NCBI GenBank assembly: GCA_017640615.1
Contig: JAEPQK010000004.1
Location: 62,001-126,000 of the forward strand
Direction of reading: 5' to 3'
Length of the DNA stretch: 64,000 bases
DNA from: Rhizobiaceae bacterium
GTDB lineage: Bacteria; Pseudomonadota; Alphaproteobacteria; Rhizobiales; Rhizobiaceae
Positions within the stretch are counted from its first letter, which is position 1; every line of letters starts with the position of its first letter. This document shows positions 41,360-50,896 of this stretch, one piece after another. The position numbers and the translations under genes are program-made. The notes beneath the pieces are model-generated. The model worked only from the letters and a program-made list of their open reading frames with translations. It made no database searches and was not told the origin of the DNA.

Positions 41360-42577
41360 ATGACTGGACATTCACGCCGTGCGTTCATGCACGCCGCCGC
41401 CACCTGTTCCCTGCTCGCATTGACCCTGAGCGGAACGGCGGCACTCGCAGACGACCACACCGTCAAGATCGGCTACGCAATCGCCAAGACCGGACCCAAC
41501 GCGACCGGTGCAGGCATCACGACGCTGCCAAATTATCAGCTCTGGGTGAGCAAGGTGAATGAGGCCGGCGGGCTTGCCATGCCGGACGGTTCGAAGCGCA
41601 TGATCGAAGTGGTTGAATATGACGACCGCTCCTCGAATGAGGATCTCGTTCGCGCCATCGAGCGTCTCGCCACGCAGGACAATGTCGACATCATTCTGCC
41701 GCCATGGGGCACCGGCGCAAATCTCGCGATCGCGCCGCTGATGGACCGGTTCGGCTATCCTCAACTCGCCGTGACGGCGGTAACCGACAAAGCGCCGGAA
41801 TTCGCCGCGCGCTGGAAACGCAGCTTCTGGATGCTGGGCGGCGGACATGACTACGCGGTCGGTCTGGCGGATGCGCTGACAGCTGCCCGCGACGCCGGCA
41901 CGATCAACGGCAAGATTGCCATGGTTTCGGTGGCCGATGGTTTCGGCATCGATCTGGTGAATGGCGCGCGCCCGGCATTCGCGGATGCCGGCTTCGAGGT
42001 CGTCTACGACAAATCCTACCCGCTCGGCACGTCCGACTTCGCCGCCATTCTGAATGAGGCCAAGGACAGCGGCGCCGACAGCTTCGTCGCCTTCTCCTAC
42101 CCGCCGGGCTCCTTCGGCATGACCAAGACGGCGCAGTCCATCAGCTACAATCCCAAGGTGTTCTACATTGGCGTGGGCGGCGCATTCCCGATCTATGCGA
42201 AGATTGCCGACGGCAAGCAGCAGGGCGTCATGTCGATTGGCGGCGTGAATGCGGAATCGGAGGCCATCCAGACCTACTTCCAGGATCATATCGACAGCGC
42301 CGGCGCACCGCCGGACAGCTGGGCATCGGCCATCACCTTCGCTTCGCTGCAGATGCTCGAGCAGGCGGTGGAGCGGGTCGGGCTCGACCACGAGCAACTG
42401 GCCGCAGAACTCTCGACCGGCACATTCGATACGATCATTGGTGAGGTGAAGCTGGAGGATAATCAGCTTCGCGATCTGTGGTGGGTCGGCCAGTGGCAGG
42501 ACGGCGCATTCAAGGGCGTCAATCCAGCTGACAAGGCCGGCGCGTCCTCGCCGATCATTCCGAAGCCGGAATGGTGA
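41360..42577 (+). CDS. Branched-chain-type ABC transporter substrate-binding protein
   Basis: A 405-residue periplasmic protein of the LivJ/Peripla_BP_6 class. A twin-arginine-like N-terminus (SRRAFMHAAA) and hydrophobic segment end at ALADD, then VKIGYAIAKTGPNATGAG starts the mature domain. GAGGAAATC lies just before the ATG. The aldehyde dehydrogenase at the end of the operon hints at an aromatic or other aldehyde-forming ligand rather than leucine; this is inference. It is regulated most likely by the divergent AraC protein. Confidence 0.9.
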   Translation: MTGHSRRAFMHAAATCSLLALTLSGTAALADDHTVKIGYAIAKTGPNATGAGITTLPNYQLWVSKVNEAGGLAMPDGSKRMIEVVEYDDRSSNEDLVRAIERLATQDNVDIILPPWGTGANLAIAPLMDRFGYPQLAVTAVTDKAPEFAARWKRSFWMLGGGHDYAVGLADALTAARDAGTINGKIAMVSVADGFGIDLVNGARPAFADAGFEVVYDKSYPLGTSDFAAILNEAKDSGADSFVAFSYPPGSFGMTKTAQSISYNPKVFYIGVGGAFPIYAKIADGKQQGVMSIGGVNAESEAIQTYFQDHIDSAGAPPDSWASAITFASLQMLEQAVERVGLDHEQLAAELSTGTFDTIIGEVKLEDNQLRDLWWVGQWQDGAFKGVNPADKAGASSPIIPKPEW

Positions 42578-42648
42578 TAATCTGACCGGCATGCGCCCTG
42601 CCGTCGTTGGCCGGGTTGTGTAAAACCGGTGGGCGCCGACTGGTCGCC

Positions 42649-42669
42649 CGCCGGGAAGCCGGCGCTTTT
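42649..42669 (+). terminator. Intercistronic hairpin after the binding-protein gene
   Basis: CGCCGG (42649-42654) and CCGGCG (42659-42664) form a 6-bp stem with loop gaag, followed by CTTTTT. It lies between the binding-protein and permease genes, where partial termination typically keeps binding protein in excess. Confidence 0.55.
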
Positions 42670-42695
42670 TCCAAACCGCGGATCACGGTCGAACG

Positions 42696-43559
42696 ATGAC
42701 AATTCTCGTACTCGGGCTGGTGCTGGGCGGAACCTACGCGCTGCTGGCGCTGGGACTTACCATCCAATACGGCATCGCCCGCATCATGAACCTCGCTTAC
42801 GGCGAGATGACCCTGGCCGCGGCTTTCGTGTTGGTGTTTCTGTTCAACCAGCTTGGACTGCCGCCGCTTCTGTCGATCCTTTTTGTCGCGCCGGCCGGCT
42901 ATGTCACCGGGTGGCTTCTCTACACCGTGATGATGCGGCCGCTGGTGGCTCGCTCAGGCGGCGGCGGCAAGCTCGAGCTCGATTCCATCCTGGCAACCTT
43001 TGGCCTGCTCTTCGTCGTGCAGGGTCTGCTGCTCCTCTTTTTCGGATCGAATTTCACCTCGATCTCCTATCTCGATCGCGGTGTGTCGGTGTTTGGCGTC
43101 ACGGTGGCGCTTAATCGGCTGATCGCCTTCGCCGTCTGCATCGTGGCCGGAGGCGGGCTGGCGTTGGCACTCACCAGAACCCGCTGGGGGCTGATCATGA
43201 GAGCTGTGGCGTTGACGCCGGGTTCCGCGCCGCTGGTCGGTATCGATGTCACGCGCGTTGCGCGGCAGGCTTTTGCGCTGGGCACCGCGCTTGCCGCGAT
43301 CGGCGGTACGAGTGTCGCGATGTATCAGACCTTTTCGGCGACCGACGGTGTCGTTTTCACCATGAAGGCGCTGGTCATCGTCATTATGGGTGGGGTGGGC
43401 AATGTGCCCGGAGCGCTGGCCGCTGGTTTCGCGCTGGGTCTGATCGAGACCTTCGTGGCGACGGTCATCGATCCCGGCCTCACGCTCGCCGCAACATTCG
43501 CGATCTTCCTCATTGTGCTTCTGTGGAGGCCCGAGGGCCTGTTCGGGAGGCGCGCATGA
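42696..43559 (+). CDS. Branched-chain-type ABC permease, LivH-like
   Basis: A 287-residue inner-membrane permease with about eight helices. LGGTYALLALGLTIQYGIARIMNLAYGEM is split across the first helix and the typical LivH N-terminal motif, and VIMGGVGNVPGAL near the end is the coupling loop that meets the ATPase. It overlaps the LivM-like gene by 4 bp. Confidence 0.93.
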   Translation: MTILVLGLVLGGTYALLALGLTIQYGIARIMNLAYGEMTLAAAFVLVFLFNQLGLPPLLSILFVAPAGYVTGWLLYTVMMRPLVARSGGGGKLELDSILATFGLLFVVQGLLLLFFGSNFTSISYLDRGVSVFGVTVALNRLIAFAVCIVAGGGLALALTRTRWGLIMRAVALTPGSAPLVGIDVTRVARQAFALGTALAAIGGTSVAMYQTFSATDGVVFTMKALVIVIMGGVGNVPGALAAGFALGLIETFVATVIDPGLTLAATFAIFLIVLLWRPEGLFGRRA

Positions 43560-44470
43560 TCGCGCTCGGCGTCGCTCTTGTCGGGCTCGTGGCGCTGGCA
43601 GCCCTGCCATTCTACCTGTCGGACTACGGGCTCGGCCTGATGATCGGCATGGCAGGCTATGTGACGCTCGCTTCCGCTTGGGCGCTGTTTTCCGGCCAGA
43701 CGCGATACATCTCGCTGGCAACCGTCGCCTTCTACGGTGTCGGCGCCTACACGATCGCAGTGTTGAACGAGACGATGGCCTATCCCGCCGCGCTCGCCTG
43801 CGCGGGGCTGATTGGCGCCGGGCTCGCCCTGCTGGTCGGGCTTTCCACACTGCGCCTGTCAGGCATCTATTTCGTCATCTTTACCTTCGGGCTGGCGGAA
43901 CTTGTGCGGCAGGTCATCACCTGGTTCGAGGTCAATGTCACCGGCACGCTCGGCCGCTACATCTTCCTCGATATCACGGCGCGCGAAATCTATTGGCAGC
44001 TTCTGGCATTGGGCGCTTTCACCATCGCGCTGACGGCCTGGATCATGCGCCGCCGGCTGGGCCTCGCATTGCGTGTGATCGGCGATGACGAGACCGTCGC
44101 CGCGCATTCCGGTATCGATCTCGCCCGCACGAAGCTGACTGCGTTTGTACTTTCGGCGACGATCATCACGCTGGCGGGCGCGATTTCCTCACCGCGCTGG
44201 ACTTATGTCGAGCCGCTTATCGTGTTCAATCCCAATGTGAGCTTTCTCACGGTGATAATGGCGCTCCTGGGTGGCGCGAACCGTCTTTGGGGTCCGCTCT
44301 TCGGCGCAGTCCCGCTGTTTCTCCTGTTCGAGTGGCTGTCGGTTCAGTTCCCCGACACCTATCCGGTCATTCTCGGTCTTCTATTCATTGGCGTGGTCTT
44401 TCTGCTGCCGGACGGCATTCTGGGCGGTTTGGCCCGGCTGACGGGTCGAAACGGGAAGGCGGCGCGATGA
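43556..44470 (+). CDS. Branched-chain-type ABC permease, LivM-like
   Basis: A 304-residue permease partner with about eight to nine helices. YISLATVAFYGVGAYT and SGIYFVIFTFGLAELV are family segments, and VIMALLGGANRLWGPLFGA is the ATPase-coupling loop. The ATG at 43556 overlaps the LivH stop (ATGA); the stop overlaps the LivG-like start in the same way. Confidence 0.93.
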   Translation: MIALGVALVGLVALAALPFYLSDYGLGLMIGMAGYVTLASAWALFSGQTRYISLATVAFYGVGAYTIAVLNETMAYPAALACAGLIGAGLALLVGLSTLRLSGIYFVIFTFGLAELVRQVITWFEVNVTGTLGRYIFLDITAREIYWQLLALGAFTIALTAWIMRRRLGLALRVIGDDETVAAHSGIDLARTKLTAFVLSATIITLAGAISSPRWTYVEPLIVFNPNVSFLTVIMALLGGANRLWGPLFGAVPLFLLFEWLSVQFPDTYPVILGLLFIGVVFLLPDGILGGLARLTGRNGKAAR

Positions 44471-45198
44471 GCACTCTTCTCGCAATCGACGGCGCCACCA
44501 AGGTCTTTGGCGGGCTGAAAGCGGTCAATCAGGTCTCATTTTCCATTTCCGAAGGCGAAACCGTCGGGCTGCTTGGGCCCAATGGCTCCGGTAAGACAAC
44601 GCTGATCAATCTGATCTCGGGCGCGTTGGCGCCAAGCGCGGGCCGCTTCGGGATCGGCGGGCGCGACATGACCGGGCGGCGCGCCGACGTCATTGCAAGG
44701 GCAGGCGTCGCGCGAACCTTTCAGCTGGTGCGCATTCTGCCGTCGCTGACGCTTGAGGAAAATGTACTGGTACCCGCCATATTCGGCCGCAAGCGGCATT
44801 GGGGTGAGGCGGCTCAGGCGCTTGCCCGCGGAGCGCTGGAGCGTGTCGGCCTCGCAGAAAGTGCCGGCCGGCAGGCCGCCGAACTCACCTATCTTGACCA
44901 GAAGCGGCTGGAACTTGCACGTGCACTGGCGGCCGAGCCCGACATCCTCCTCATGGACGAATGGCTCGCCGGGCTGAACCCGACCGAACTCCAGGAAGCT
45001 ATCCGGCTTGTGCGTTCGCTGTCGGGCAGCGGCATGACCATCCTGATGGTGGAGCACATCATGGAAGCGGTGCGCGCGCTTTGCCCGCGCTCGCTGGTGA
45101 TGAATGCCGGCGCGCTCATCGCCGACGGGCCGACCGCTGATGTGCTTGCCGACAGTCGCGTCATCGCTGCATATCTGGGGGACGCCGAGCATGCTTGA
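44467..45198 (+). CDS. ABC transporter ATPase, LivG-like
   Basis: A 243-residue ATPase. Walker A is GPNGSGKTTLI near residue 40, and a LivG-type VARTFQLVRILPSLTLEENV segment follows. The usual LSGGQ signature is replaced by AAELTYLDQKRLELA, that is, L-T-Y-L-D-Q, and Walker B is DILLMDEWLAGL. In many LivG-type proteins the signature is L-S-Y-G-Q, so this is a diverged but recognisable form. It overlaps both neighbours by 4-8 bp. Confidence 0.92.
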   Translation: MSTLLAIDGATKVFGGLKAVNQVSFSISEGETVGLLGPNGSGKTTLINLISGALAPSAGRFGIGGRDMTGRRADVIARAGVARTFQLVRILPSLTLEENVLVPAIFGRKRHWGEAAQALARGALERVGLAESAGRQAAELTYLDQKRLELARALAAEPDILLMDEWLAGLNPTELQEAIRLVRSLSGSGMTILMVEHIMEAVRALCPRSLVMNAGALIADGPTADVLADSRVIAAYLGDAEHA

Positions 45199-45922
45199 TG
45201 TGCGCGATCTCTCCATTTCGTACGGCAAGCATGTCGCGCTCGAAGGCGTGTCGTTCGACATCGCGGCGGGCGAGATGGTGGCGATATTGGGCGCCAATGG
45301 CGCCGGCAAATCGTCGCTGCTCAATGCGATTGGTTGCCGCGTTCGAGCTGCCTCAGGCGCGATCAGGTTCAATGGCGAGGAGATTTCGGCTCTGCCGCAG
45401 CACCGCCTGGTAGGCATGGGCATCGCGCTCGTGCCGGAAGGGCGCGGCATATTCCCGGCCCTGTCGGTGGCCGAAAATCTCTCGCTCGGTGCGTTGGCGG
45501 TGCAGGACCCGGCGCGCACGAAGACCCAGCTCGATACCGTCTTCGGCCTGTTTCCGAAGCTAGCCGACAGACGAACGCAGCTTGCCGGCACCATGTCGGG
45601 CGGCGAACAGCAGATGGTGGCGATCGGGCGGGCATTGATGTCGGACCCCAAGCTTCTCCTGCTCGACGAGCCTTCGCTCGGATTGGCGCCGGTGCTGGTC
45701 GGCGAGGTCTTCGCCGCGCTCAAACGCATTCGCGAGGCCGGCCTAACGGTGATGCTGGTCGAACAAAACGCGCGCGCCACGCTCGCGATCGCCGACCGCG
45801 CCTTGCTTCTGGAGGCCGGCCGCATCACCGGAAGCGGCAAAGCCGCCGAGCTCAGAAACGACCCATCCGTGATCAAAGCATTCCTCGGCGGCCCCGCCGC
45901 TGAAACTGAAAGGACAAGACCG
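45191..45922 (+). CDS. ABC transporter ATPase, LivF-like, reading in frame into the next gene
   Basis: An ATPase domain of about 237 residues: Walker A ILGANGAGKSSLL, signature MSGGEQQMVAIGRALM, Walker B LLLLDEPSLGLAP, and the typical LivF end AFLGG-PAA. No stop codon follows; the frame continues through 45922 straight into the aldehyde dehydrogenase, giving a 726-codon open frame (45191-47371). One extra C after 45900 would give PAA-stop, the usual LivF end. It is either a true fusion created by a one-base loss or a sequencing error. The given end is the last base before the dehydrogenase ATG. Confidence 0.88.
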
Positions 45923-47371
45923 ATGGAAAGCCTGGACCTCTATATCAACGGGAAATACGTGCCCGCCGAAGGCGGCCGCACATTCACGCGCGAAAATCCG
46001 GTAAGCGGCGAGACGGTCACGGTTGCGGCCGCCGCCTCGTTCGACGACGCCAAAAAGGCGGTCGATGCGGCAGCACAGGCATTCCCGGCATGGTCGCAGT
46101 CCGGTCCAGGGCAAAGGCGCAAGGCACTACTCGATGCCGCGGGATCGCTGAAAGCGCGCGCAGACGACATCGTGAACACGATGAAGGATGAGATTGGCGC
46201 CACCGAGGCCTGGGCACGTTTCAACGTTATGCTCGCAGCCGACATGCTCGTCGAGGCTGCCAGCCTGACGACGCAGATCAAGGGCGAGATCGTTCCGACC
46301 AACCGCCCTGGATCGACGGCGATGGCGATCCGCCAGCCCGCGGGCGTGGTATTGGCCATGGCCCCCTGGAACGCGCCAGTGATCCTCGGTGTCCGCTCCA
46401 TCGCGACGCCGCTTGCATGCGGCAATTCGGTGGTGATGAAGACCTCGGAGCTTTGCCCGCGCACCCACGCGCTCATAGTGGAGGCGATTGCCGAGGCTGG
46501 CTTCCCGGAAGGGGTGCTTAACGCAATCTCCAACCACCCCGACGACGCGGCGAAGCTGGTCGAGGCGTTGATCGAAAATCCTGCCGTGAGGCGCGTCAAC
46601 TTCACCGGCTCCACGCGTGTCGGCAAGGTGATTGGCGAGATTGCAGGGCGCAACCTCAAGCCGGCTCTGCTCGAACTCGGCGGCAAGGCTCCAATGATCG
46701 TGCTCGACGATGCCGATGTCGAGGCAGCCGTCGCGGCGGCCGGCTTCGGCGCCTACATGAACCAGGGCCAGATCTGCATGTCGACCGAGCGCATCATCGC
46801 GGTTGGCGACATCGGCGACGCATTTGCCGAGGCCTTCGCGAAGAAGGTCGAAAGCCTGAAAGCGGGCGACCCGCGCGAGGGCAAGACCCCACTCGGTTCG
46901 TTGGTAACGCAATCTGCCGCCGAAAGGGTCGGGGAACTTATTGAGGACGCGGTTTCGAAGGGCGCGCGGCTGATTGCGGGCGGCGGCGATGGTACGTTCC
47001 TCAACGCCGCGGCGCTCGACCATGTTACACCGCAAATGCGCCTTTACAGCGAGGAGAGTTTTGGCCCGGTCGTTGCGATCATTCGCGCCCAGTCGATCGA
47101 CGACGCGGTGCGCATAGCCAATGACAGCGAGTTCGGCCTCGCCTCGGCGGTGTTCGGCCGCGACGTGATGCGTGCCATGTCGGTTGCCAAGCGCATCGAA
47201 GCCGGCATCTGTCATATCAACGGTCCGACCGTGCATGACGAGGCCCAGATGCCATTCGGCGGCGTGAAATCGTCCGGCTATGGCCGCTTCGGCGGCAATT
47301 GGGGCATCGCCGAATTCACCGAGCTGAAGTGGATCACGCTGCAGGAGGGCGACATCCACTATCCGATTTGA
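45923..47371 (+). CDS. NAD(P)-dependent aldehyde dehydrogenase (vanillin/salicylaldehyde type)
   Basis: A 482-residue ALDH. The N-terminal YINGKYVPAEGGRTF is followed by the NAD-binding WNAPVILGVRS, FTGSTRVGKVIG, the catalytic Glu in LLELGGKAP, the nucleophile Cys in GQICMSTER (about 285) and the late EESFGPVVAI. AAAGGAC before ATG 45923 allows independent initiation even though the upstream frame is open. The closest class I would name is benzaldehyde/vanillin/salicylaldehyde dehydrogenases, so the operon may import an aromatic compound; that is inference. Confidence 0.9.
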   Translation: MESLDLYINGKYVPAEGGRTFTRENPVSGETVTVAAAASFDDAKKAVDAAAQAFPAWSQSGPGQRRKALLDAAGSLKARADDIVNTMKDEIGATEAWARFNVMLAADMLVEAASLTTQIKGEIVPTNRPGSTAMAIRQPAGVVLAMAPWNAPVILGVRSIATPLACGNSVVMKTSELCPRTHALIVEAIAEAGFPEGVLNAISNHPDDAAKLVEALIENPAVRRVNFTGSTRVGKVIGEIAGRNLKPALLELGGKAPMIVLDDADVEAAVAAAGFGAYMNQGQICMSTERIIAVGDIGDAFAEAFAKKVESLKAGDPREGKTPLGSLVTQSAAERVGELIEDAVSKGARLIAGGGDGTFLNAAALDHVTPQMRLYSEESFGPVVAIIRAQSIDDAVRIANDSEFGLASAVFGRDVMRAMSVAKRIEAGICHINGPTVHDEAQMPFGGVKSSGYGRFGGNWGIAEFTELKWITLQEGDIHYPI

Positions 47372-47467
47372 TCGGGGCGCGAAGACGCAGGCAGACGATT
47401 CAGGTTGCCGGTTTTTGCCAAGATGAAATAATCACTCGGCGGAATTGTCTGCAATCGAGCCGGTGAG

Positions 47468-48484
47468 ATGTCCCAGACTGCGTCGAAACAAAGCCCGACC
47501 TCCGAGGATGTCGCCCGGCTGGCAAAGGTATCGCAATCGGCGGTGAGCCGCGCCTTTACGCCCGGTGCAAGCGTTTCGCCGGCAACACGCGAGAAGGTGC
47601 TGAAGGCGGCCGAGGAACTGGGCTACCGGCCGAACGCGCTTGCCCGAGCTGTAATCTCTGGCAAGTCGCGGCTGATCGCCATGGTTGTCGCTTACCTAGA
47701 CAACCAGTTCTATCCGATCGTGCTTGAGCAGCTTTCTCGCGCGCTGCAGGCGAGCGGGTATCAGGTGTTGCTTTTCATGACCGACCCCGGCGACCAGGAC
47801 GACACGGTTCGCCGCATCCTGCAATATCAGGTGGAGGGCGTGGTCATGGCTTCGGCAACCTTGTCGTCTCGGCTTGCGCGCGAGTGCGCCGACACCGGCA
47901 TTCCCGTCGTCATGCTCAACCGTTATGTGCCTGCCTCGCCAGCGTCGAGCGTGACGTCGGACAATATCGAGGGTGGGCGCAAGGTTGCCGACTTTCTGGT
48001 GCGGGGTGGCCATGAGCGCATCGCCTTTATCGCCGGCGCGGAAGACTCTTCGACCAACCGCGACCGCGAAGCCGGGTTTTACAAGGGGCTCGCCGAGCAC
48101 GGCACGACGGTGTTTGCACGCGGTGTCGGCGGCTACACGTTTGAGGGGGCGGCGCAGGCTGCGCGCGATCTGGTCGGACACAATCCGCGCCCGGACGCCA
48201 TTTTCGTTGCCAACGATCACATGGCGTTTGCCGTGATGGATGTGATCCGAAGCGAATTGAAGTTGGACATCCCGAAGGACATTTCCGTTGTTGGCTATGA
48301 TGACGTTCCCGAAGCTTCGTGGAAGGGCTATGACCTGACCACGGTCTCACAGTCGTCCGACGCGATGGTCGAAGCGACGGCGTCGATTATCATCGAGCAG
48401 ATCGAGAAGTCCGCGGTGCGCAAGCGCGCCGCCGTGCTGCCGGCCGACATTGTGGTTCGCGGCTCAGCACGCAAACCCGCCTAA
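47468..48484 (+). CDS. LacI family transcriptional regulator
   Basis: A 338-residue repressor. The N-terminal HTH (about 12-60: SEDVARLAKVSQSAVSRAF, then the hinge helix YRPNALARAVISGKS) precedes a periplasmic-binding-like sensor domain with VEGVVMASATL, DNIEGGRKVADFL and PDAIFVANDHMAF. It overlaps the convergent NTF2 gene by 4 bp at the stop. A LacI-type palindrome at 49562 in the ABC operon promoter makes that operon its probable target. Confidence 0.93.
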   Translation: MSQTASKQSPTSEDVARLAKVSQSAVSRAFTPGASVSPATREKVLKAAEELGYRPNALARAVISGKSRLIAMVVAYLDNQFYPIVLEQLSRALQASGYQVLLFMTDPGDQDDTVRRILQYQVEGVVMASATLSSRLARECADTGIPVVMLNRYVPASPASSVTSDNIEGGRKVADFLVRGGHERIAFIAGAEDSSTNRDREAGFYKGLAEHGTTVFARGVGGYTFEGAAQAARDLVGHNPRPDAIFVANDHMAFAVMDVIRSELKLDIPKDISVVGYDDVPEASWKGYDLTTVSQSSDAMVEATASIIIEQIEKSAVRKRAAVLPADIVVRGSARKPA

Positions 48485-49497
48485 CCGACCGCCTTCATCC
48501 GTTCGAGAACATCCAGTCCCTGCTGTTTCCAGAAATGCAGCAGGTCGATGAATATCCAGTTTTCCGCCAGCTTGTCGCCCTCGCGGCGGTACATGTCGAT
48601 CACGCGCATGTCACCGGCTTTGCCCGTCGCGGGCATGCCCATGAAACCGCCATGGCTTGTAAGGGTAAGGTTCGGCCAGCCGAAAAATCCGCCGAAATGG
48701 CCTTCCGCGATCTTGCAGAGATGCCCGTTGAATGTCCGTTCCCGAAACGCGGCGCGGAAGGGCCCGGAATGTTGCTCCGCATAGCGCGGGATGGTGTAGG
48801 TGGCGCCAATGCCCGCCGGGCCCCACCAGATCATGTCTTCGTGCCAGGTCCGGCGCAGTTCCTCGACCAGCGGCTCGCTCTTGCCACCGCTCCACTTGCT
48901 GATGTCGCGGGTCATGCGATTGATCGCCGCGAGTGTCGCTTCGCCTTCGGAGGCATCCTGCGGGTCGAACAGCAGCCCTCCATGCGTGGCCGGGCCGGGC
49001 TGCACCAGATGAGCGCCCGTCTGAGGTGGAAAAGGGTTCATTCCCGCCTGCATCATGAGATGCGGAATGTCGAAAAACTTAGCCTCTTCGGTAATGCGGC
49101 CGTCTTCGACCTTGTGAAAAGCGGCGTATCTGAGCATCGCAATTCTTCTGGTTGGCCGGAGGCCAAGCCATTCGCCATCGAGCAGCCCCATCAGATGGCC
49201 CATTGAGCCGACCCACACGGATTTGAAATCGTCGATTTCGTTGCGCCCGGCAAAAAACAGGTCGAGCCGCCTATGGCAATTTGCCAGCGCTGACTTGAAC
49301 GGCGCCCAGAATGTTTCGCCTACTTCGGCGGGGTCGTGCATCTCGTTGAAAGGATGAAATCCGCGCCAGATGAATTCGGCGCTGCAATGCGCTGTCATGG
49401 CGTTCGCAACGTCGCCAGGGGCCGCCTTGTCCAGGGTAGAGTAATAGGCGCGGACCACCGATTTTGCCCGCTGCAAGTCGTCCATTTCATCCCTCAT
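48481..49497 (-). CDS. Two-domain NTF2/SnoaL-like protein (338 aa)
   Basis: A soluble protein made of two SnoaL/NTF2-like cone domains (about 5-150 and 185-330). The C-terminal domain shares PFRAAF-x-ER, GGFMGMPATGK and a later AENW with the single-domain protein at 53949, so they are paralogues. SnoaL-like folds include cyclases, isomerases and hydrolases. It lies opposite the 11-gene catabolic operon and likely serves the same pathway. Function unknown. Confidence 0.82.
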   Translation of the reverse strand: MRDEMDDLQRAKSVVRAYYSTLDKAAPGDVANAMTAHCSAEFIWRGFHPFNEMHDPAEVGETFWAPFKSALANCHRRLDLFFAGRNEIDDFKSVWVGSMGHLMGLLDGEWLGLRPTRRIAMLRYAAFHKVEDGRITEEAKFFDIPHLMMQAGMNPFPPQTGAHLVQPGPATHGGLLFDPQDASEGEATLAAINRMTRDISKWSGGKSEPLVEELRRTWHEDMIWWGPAGIGATYTIPRYAEQHSGPFRAAFRERTFNGHLCKIAEGHFGGFFGWPNLTLTSHGGFMGMPATGKAGDMRVIDMYRREGDKLAENWIFIDLLHFWKQQGLDVLERMKAVG

Positions 49498-49561
49498 TCG
49501 AAATCAAGTGCCTAGGATAATTGCGTTTTCCGGCATCAAACAACGTCACGAAAAGAGATTG

Positions 49562-49577
49562 TTGCATACGTATTCAA
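49562..49577. promoter_or_regulatory. Candidate LacI-family operator of the catabolic ABC operon
   Basis: TTGCATACGTATTCAA is a 16-bp near-perfect palindrome with a central CG, symmetric except for one pair, which is the usual form of LacI/GalR-type operators. It lies 70 bp upstream of the binding-protein gene at 49647 and 65 bp upstream of the divergent NTF2-like gene. The link to the LacI gene at 47468 is inference. Confidence 0.6.
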
Positions 49578-49646
49578 AATCTGCCAATCTTAAATCGGAG
49601 GTTGACGCTCTGTGTGGAACGCGTCACCGAGTTTGGGAGGAAATTG

Positions 49647-50888
49647 ATGCATCATCACTTGAGAAAGACCCTTCTTGCGGGCGCTGTGTTCTTTGCCGGC
49701 ACCGCAATGTCGTGGGCCGCTGATTGCGGCGTTTCGTCGGGCCGCGTGTCGATCATCGGCAACGAGTTCCCGGCGATTAAGTCCGTCGCCGCGAAAGCCG
49801 GCGAATGCGACAACATCGAATTCAAAGCCAACCTGACCGCTGACCACCAAAAGCTGAATGTCGCGGGCATGCAGGGCAACCCGGCCGAATACACCACGGC
49901 GATCATCGCCAATTCTTCGATCGTTGCGCTGATCAACGAAGATGTCATTCGTCCGCTGGACGATCTGATTGCCAAGCACGGGCAGGACATCCCGGCCCAG
50001 CAGCTCATCACGATTGACGGCAAGGTGATGGCAGTTGCGTTCATGGCCAACGCACAGCATCTCGTCTATCGCGAGGACATCCTCGAAAAAATCGGCGTCG
50101 AGCCGCCAAAGACCTATGAGGAACTGCTGGCCGCCGCGAAGATGATCCGCGAGCAGGGCATCATGCAGAACCCCGTCGGCGGTGCATTTGCGGCTGGCTG
50201 GAACCTCGCCGAAGAGTTCGTGAACATGTATCTCGGCCATGGCGGCGAGTTCTACAAGCCGGGCACGGCAGAGGTGTCGATCAACAACGAAAAGGGCGTT
50301 GCTGCGCTCAACATGTTGAAGTCGCTCACCGAATACATGAACCCCGACTACCTGACGCATGATTCCAACGCGACCTCGGCCGAGTGGGAAGCCGGCAATG
50401 TCGCGCTCATGAACATGTGGGGTTCGCGGACCGGCCGCCTGATGGACGCCGAAGGCTCGACTCCCGAGGTCTATGAGAACACCAAGGTTGCCGGCCCGAT
50501 GACGGTTGGTGGCGGTTCCGATCCGGCTGCGACGCTGTGGTGGGATGGCTGGACCGTTTCGAAGAACATCTCAGACGAAGATGCCGAAGCCACCTTCCTG
50601 GCGATGAAATACGGCATCAGCCCCGCGCTCCTCAACGATAAGACGATGGGCGAGGCGGTCTGGATGATCGACGGCTATCAGCCGGCCGACGTCAATCAGG
50701 GCGTGTTCGCGGCGATCGCAATGCAGACCACGCCATACCCGATGCTGCCCTATCAGGGGCTTCTGCACACCGCGTTGGGTGACAACATTGCCGAATTCCT
50801 GCAGGGCAAGGAAAGCGCTGAGCAGGCGCTTGCCGACATCGAGGCTGCCTACACGGCCGCCGCGCAGGAAAAAGGCTTCCTGAACTAA
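49647..50888 (+). CDS. Sugar-type ABC transporter substrate-binding protein
   Basis: A 413-residue periplasmic protein of the MalE/UgpB class. A signal peptide (about 1-25, ending SWAAD) is followed by the family 1 binding fold: AIIANSSIVALINEDVIRPL, KVMAVAFMANAQHLVYRED, PKTYEELLAAA. GGGAGG lies 7 nt before the ATG at 49647. It is the first gene of an 11-gene plus-strand operon and is separated from the permease gene by a hairpin. The ligand is unknown; this class binds sugars, polyols and glycerol phosphates. Confidence 0.93.
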   Translation: MHHHLRKTLLAGAVFFAGTAMSWAADCGVSSGRVSIIGNEFPAIKSVAAKAGECDNIEFKANLTADHQKLNVAGMQGNPAEYTTAIIANSSIVALINEDVIRPLDDLIAKHGQDIPAQQLITIDGKVMAVAFMANAQHLVYREDILEKIGVEPPKTYEELLAAAKMIREQGIMQNPVGGAFAAGWNLAEEFVNMYLGHGGEFYKPGTAEVSINNEKGVAALNMLKSLTEYMNPDYLTHDSNATSAEWEAGNVALMNMWGSRTGRLMDAEGSTPEVYENTKVAGPMTVGGGSDPAATLWWDGWTVSKNISDEDAEATFLAMKYGISPALLNDKTMGEAVWMIDGYQPADVNQGVFAAIAMQTTPYPMLPYQGLLHTALGDNIAEFLQGKESAEQALADIEAAYTAAAQEKGFLN

Positions 50889-50896
50889 TCAACCCG

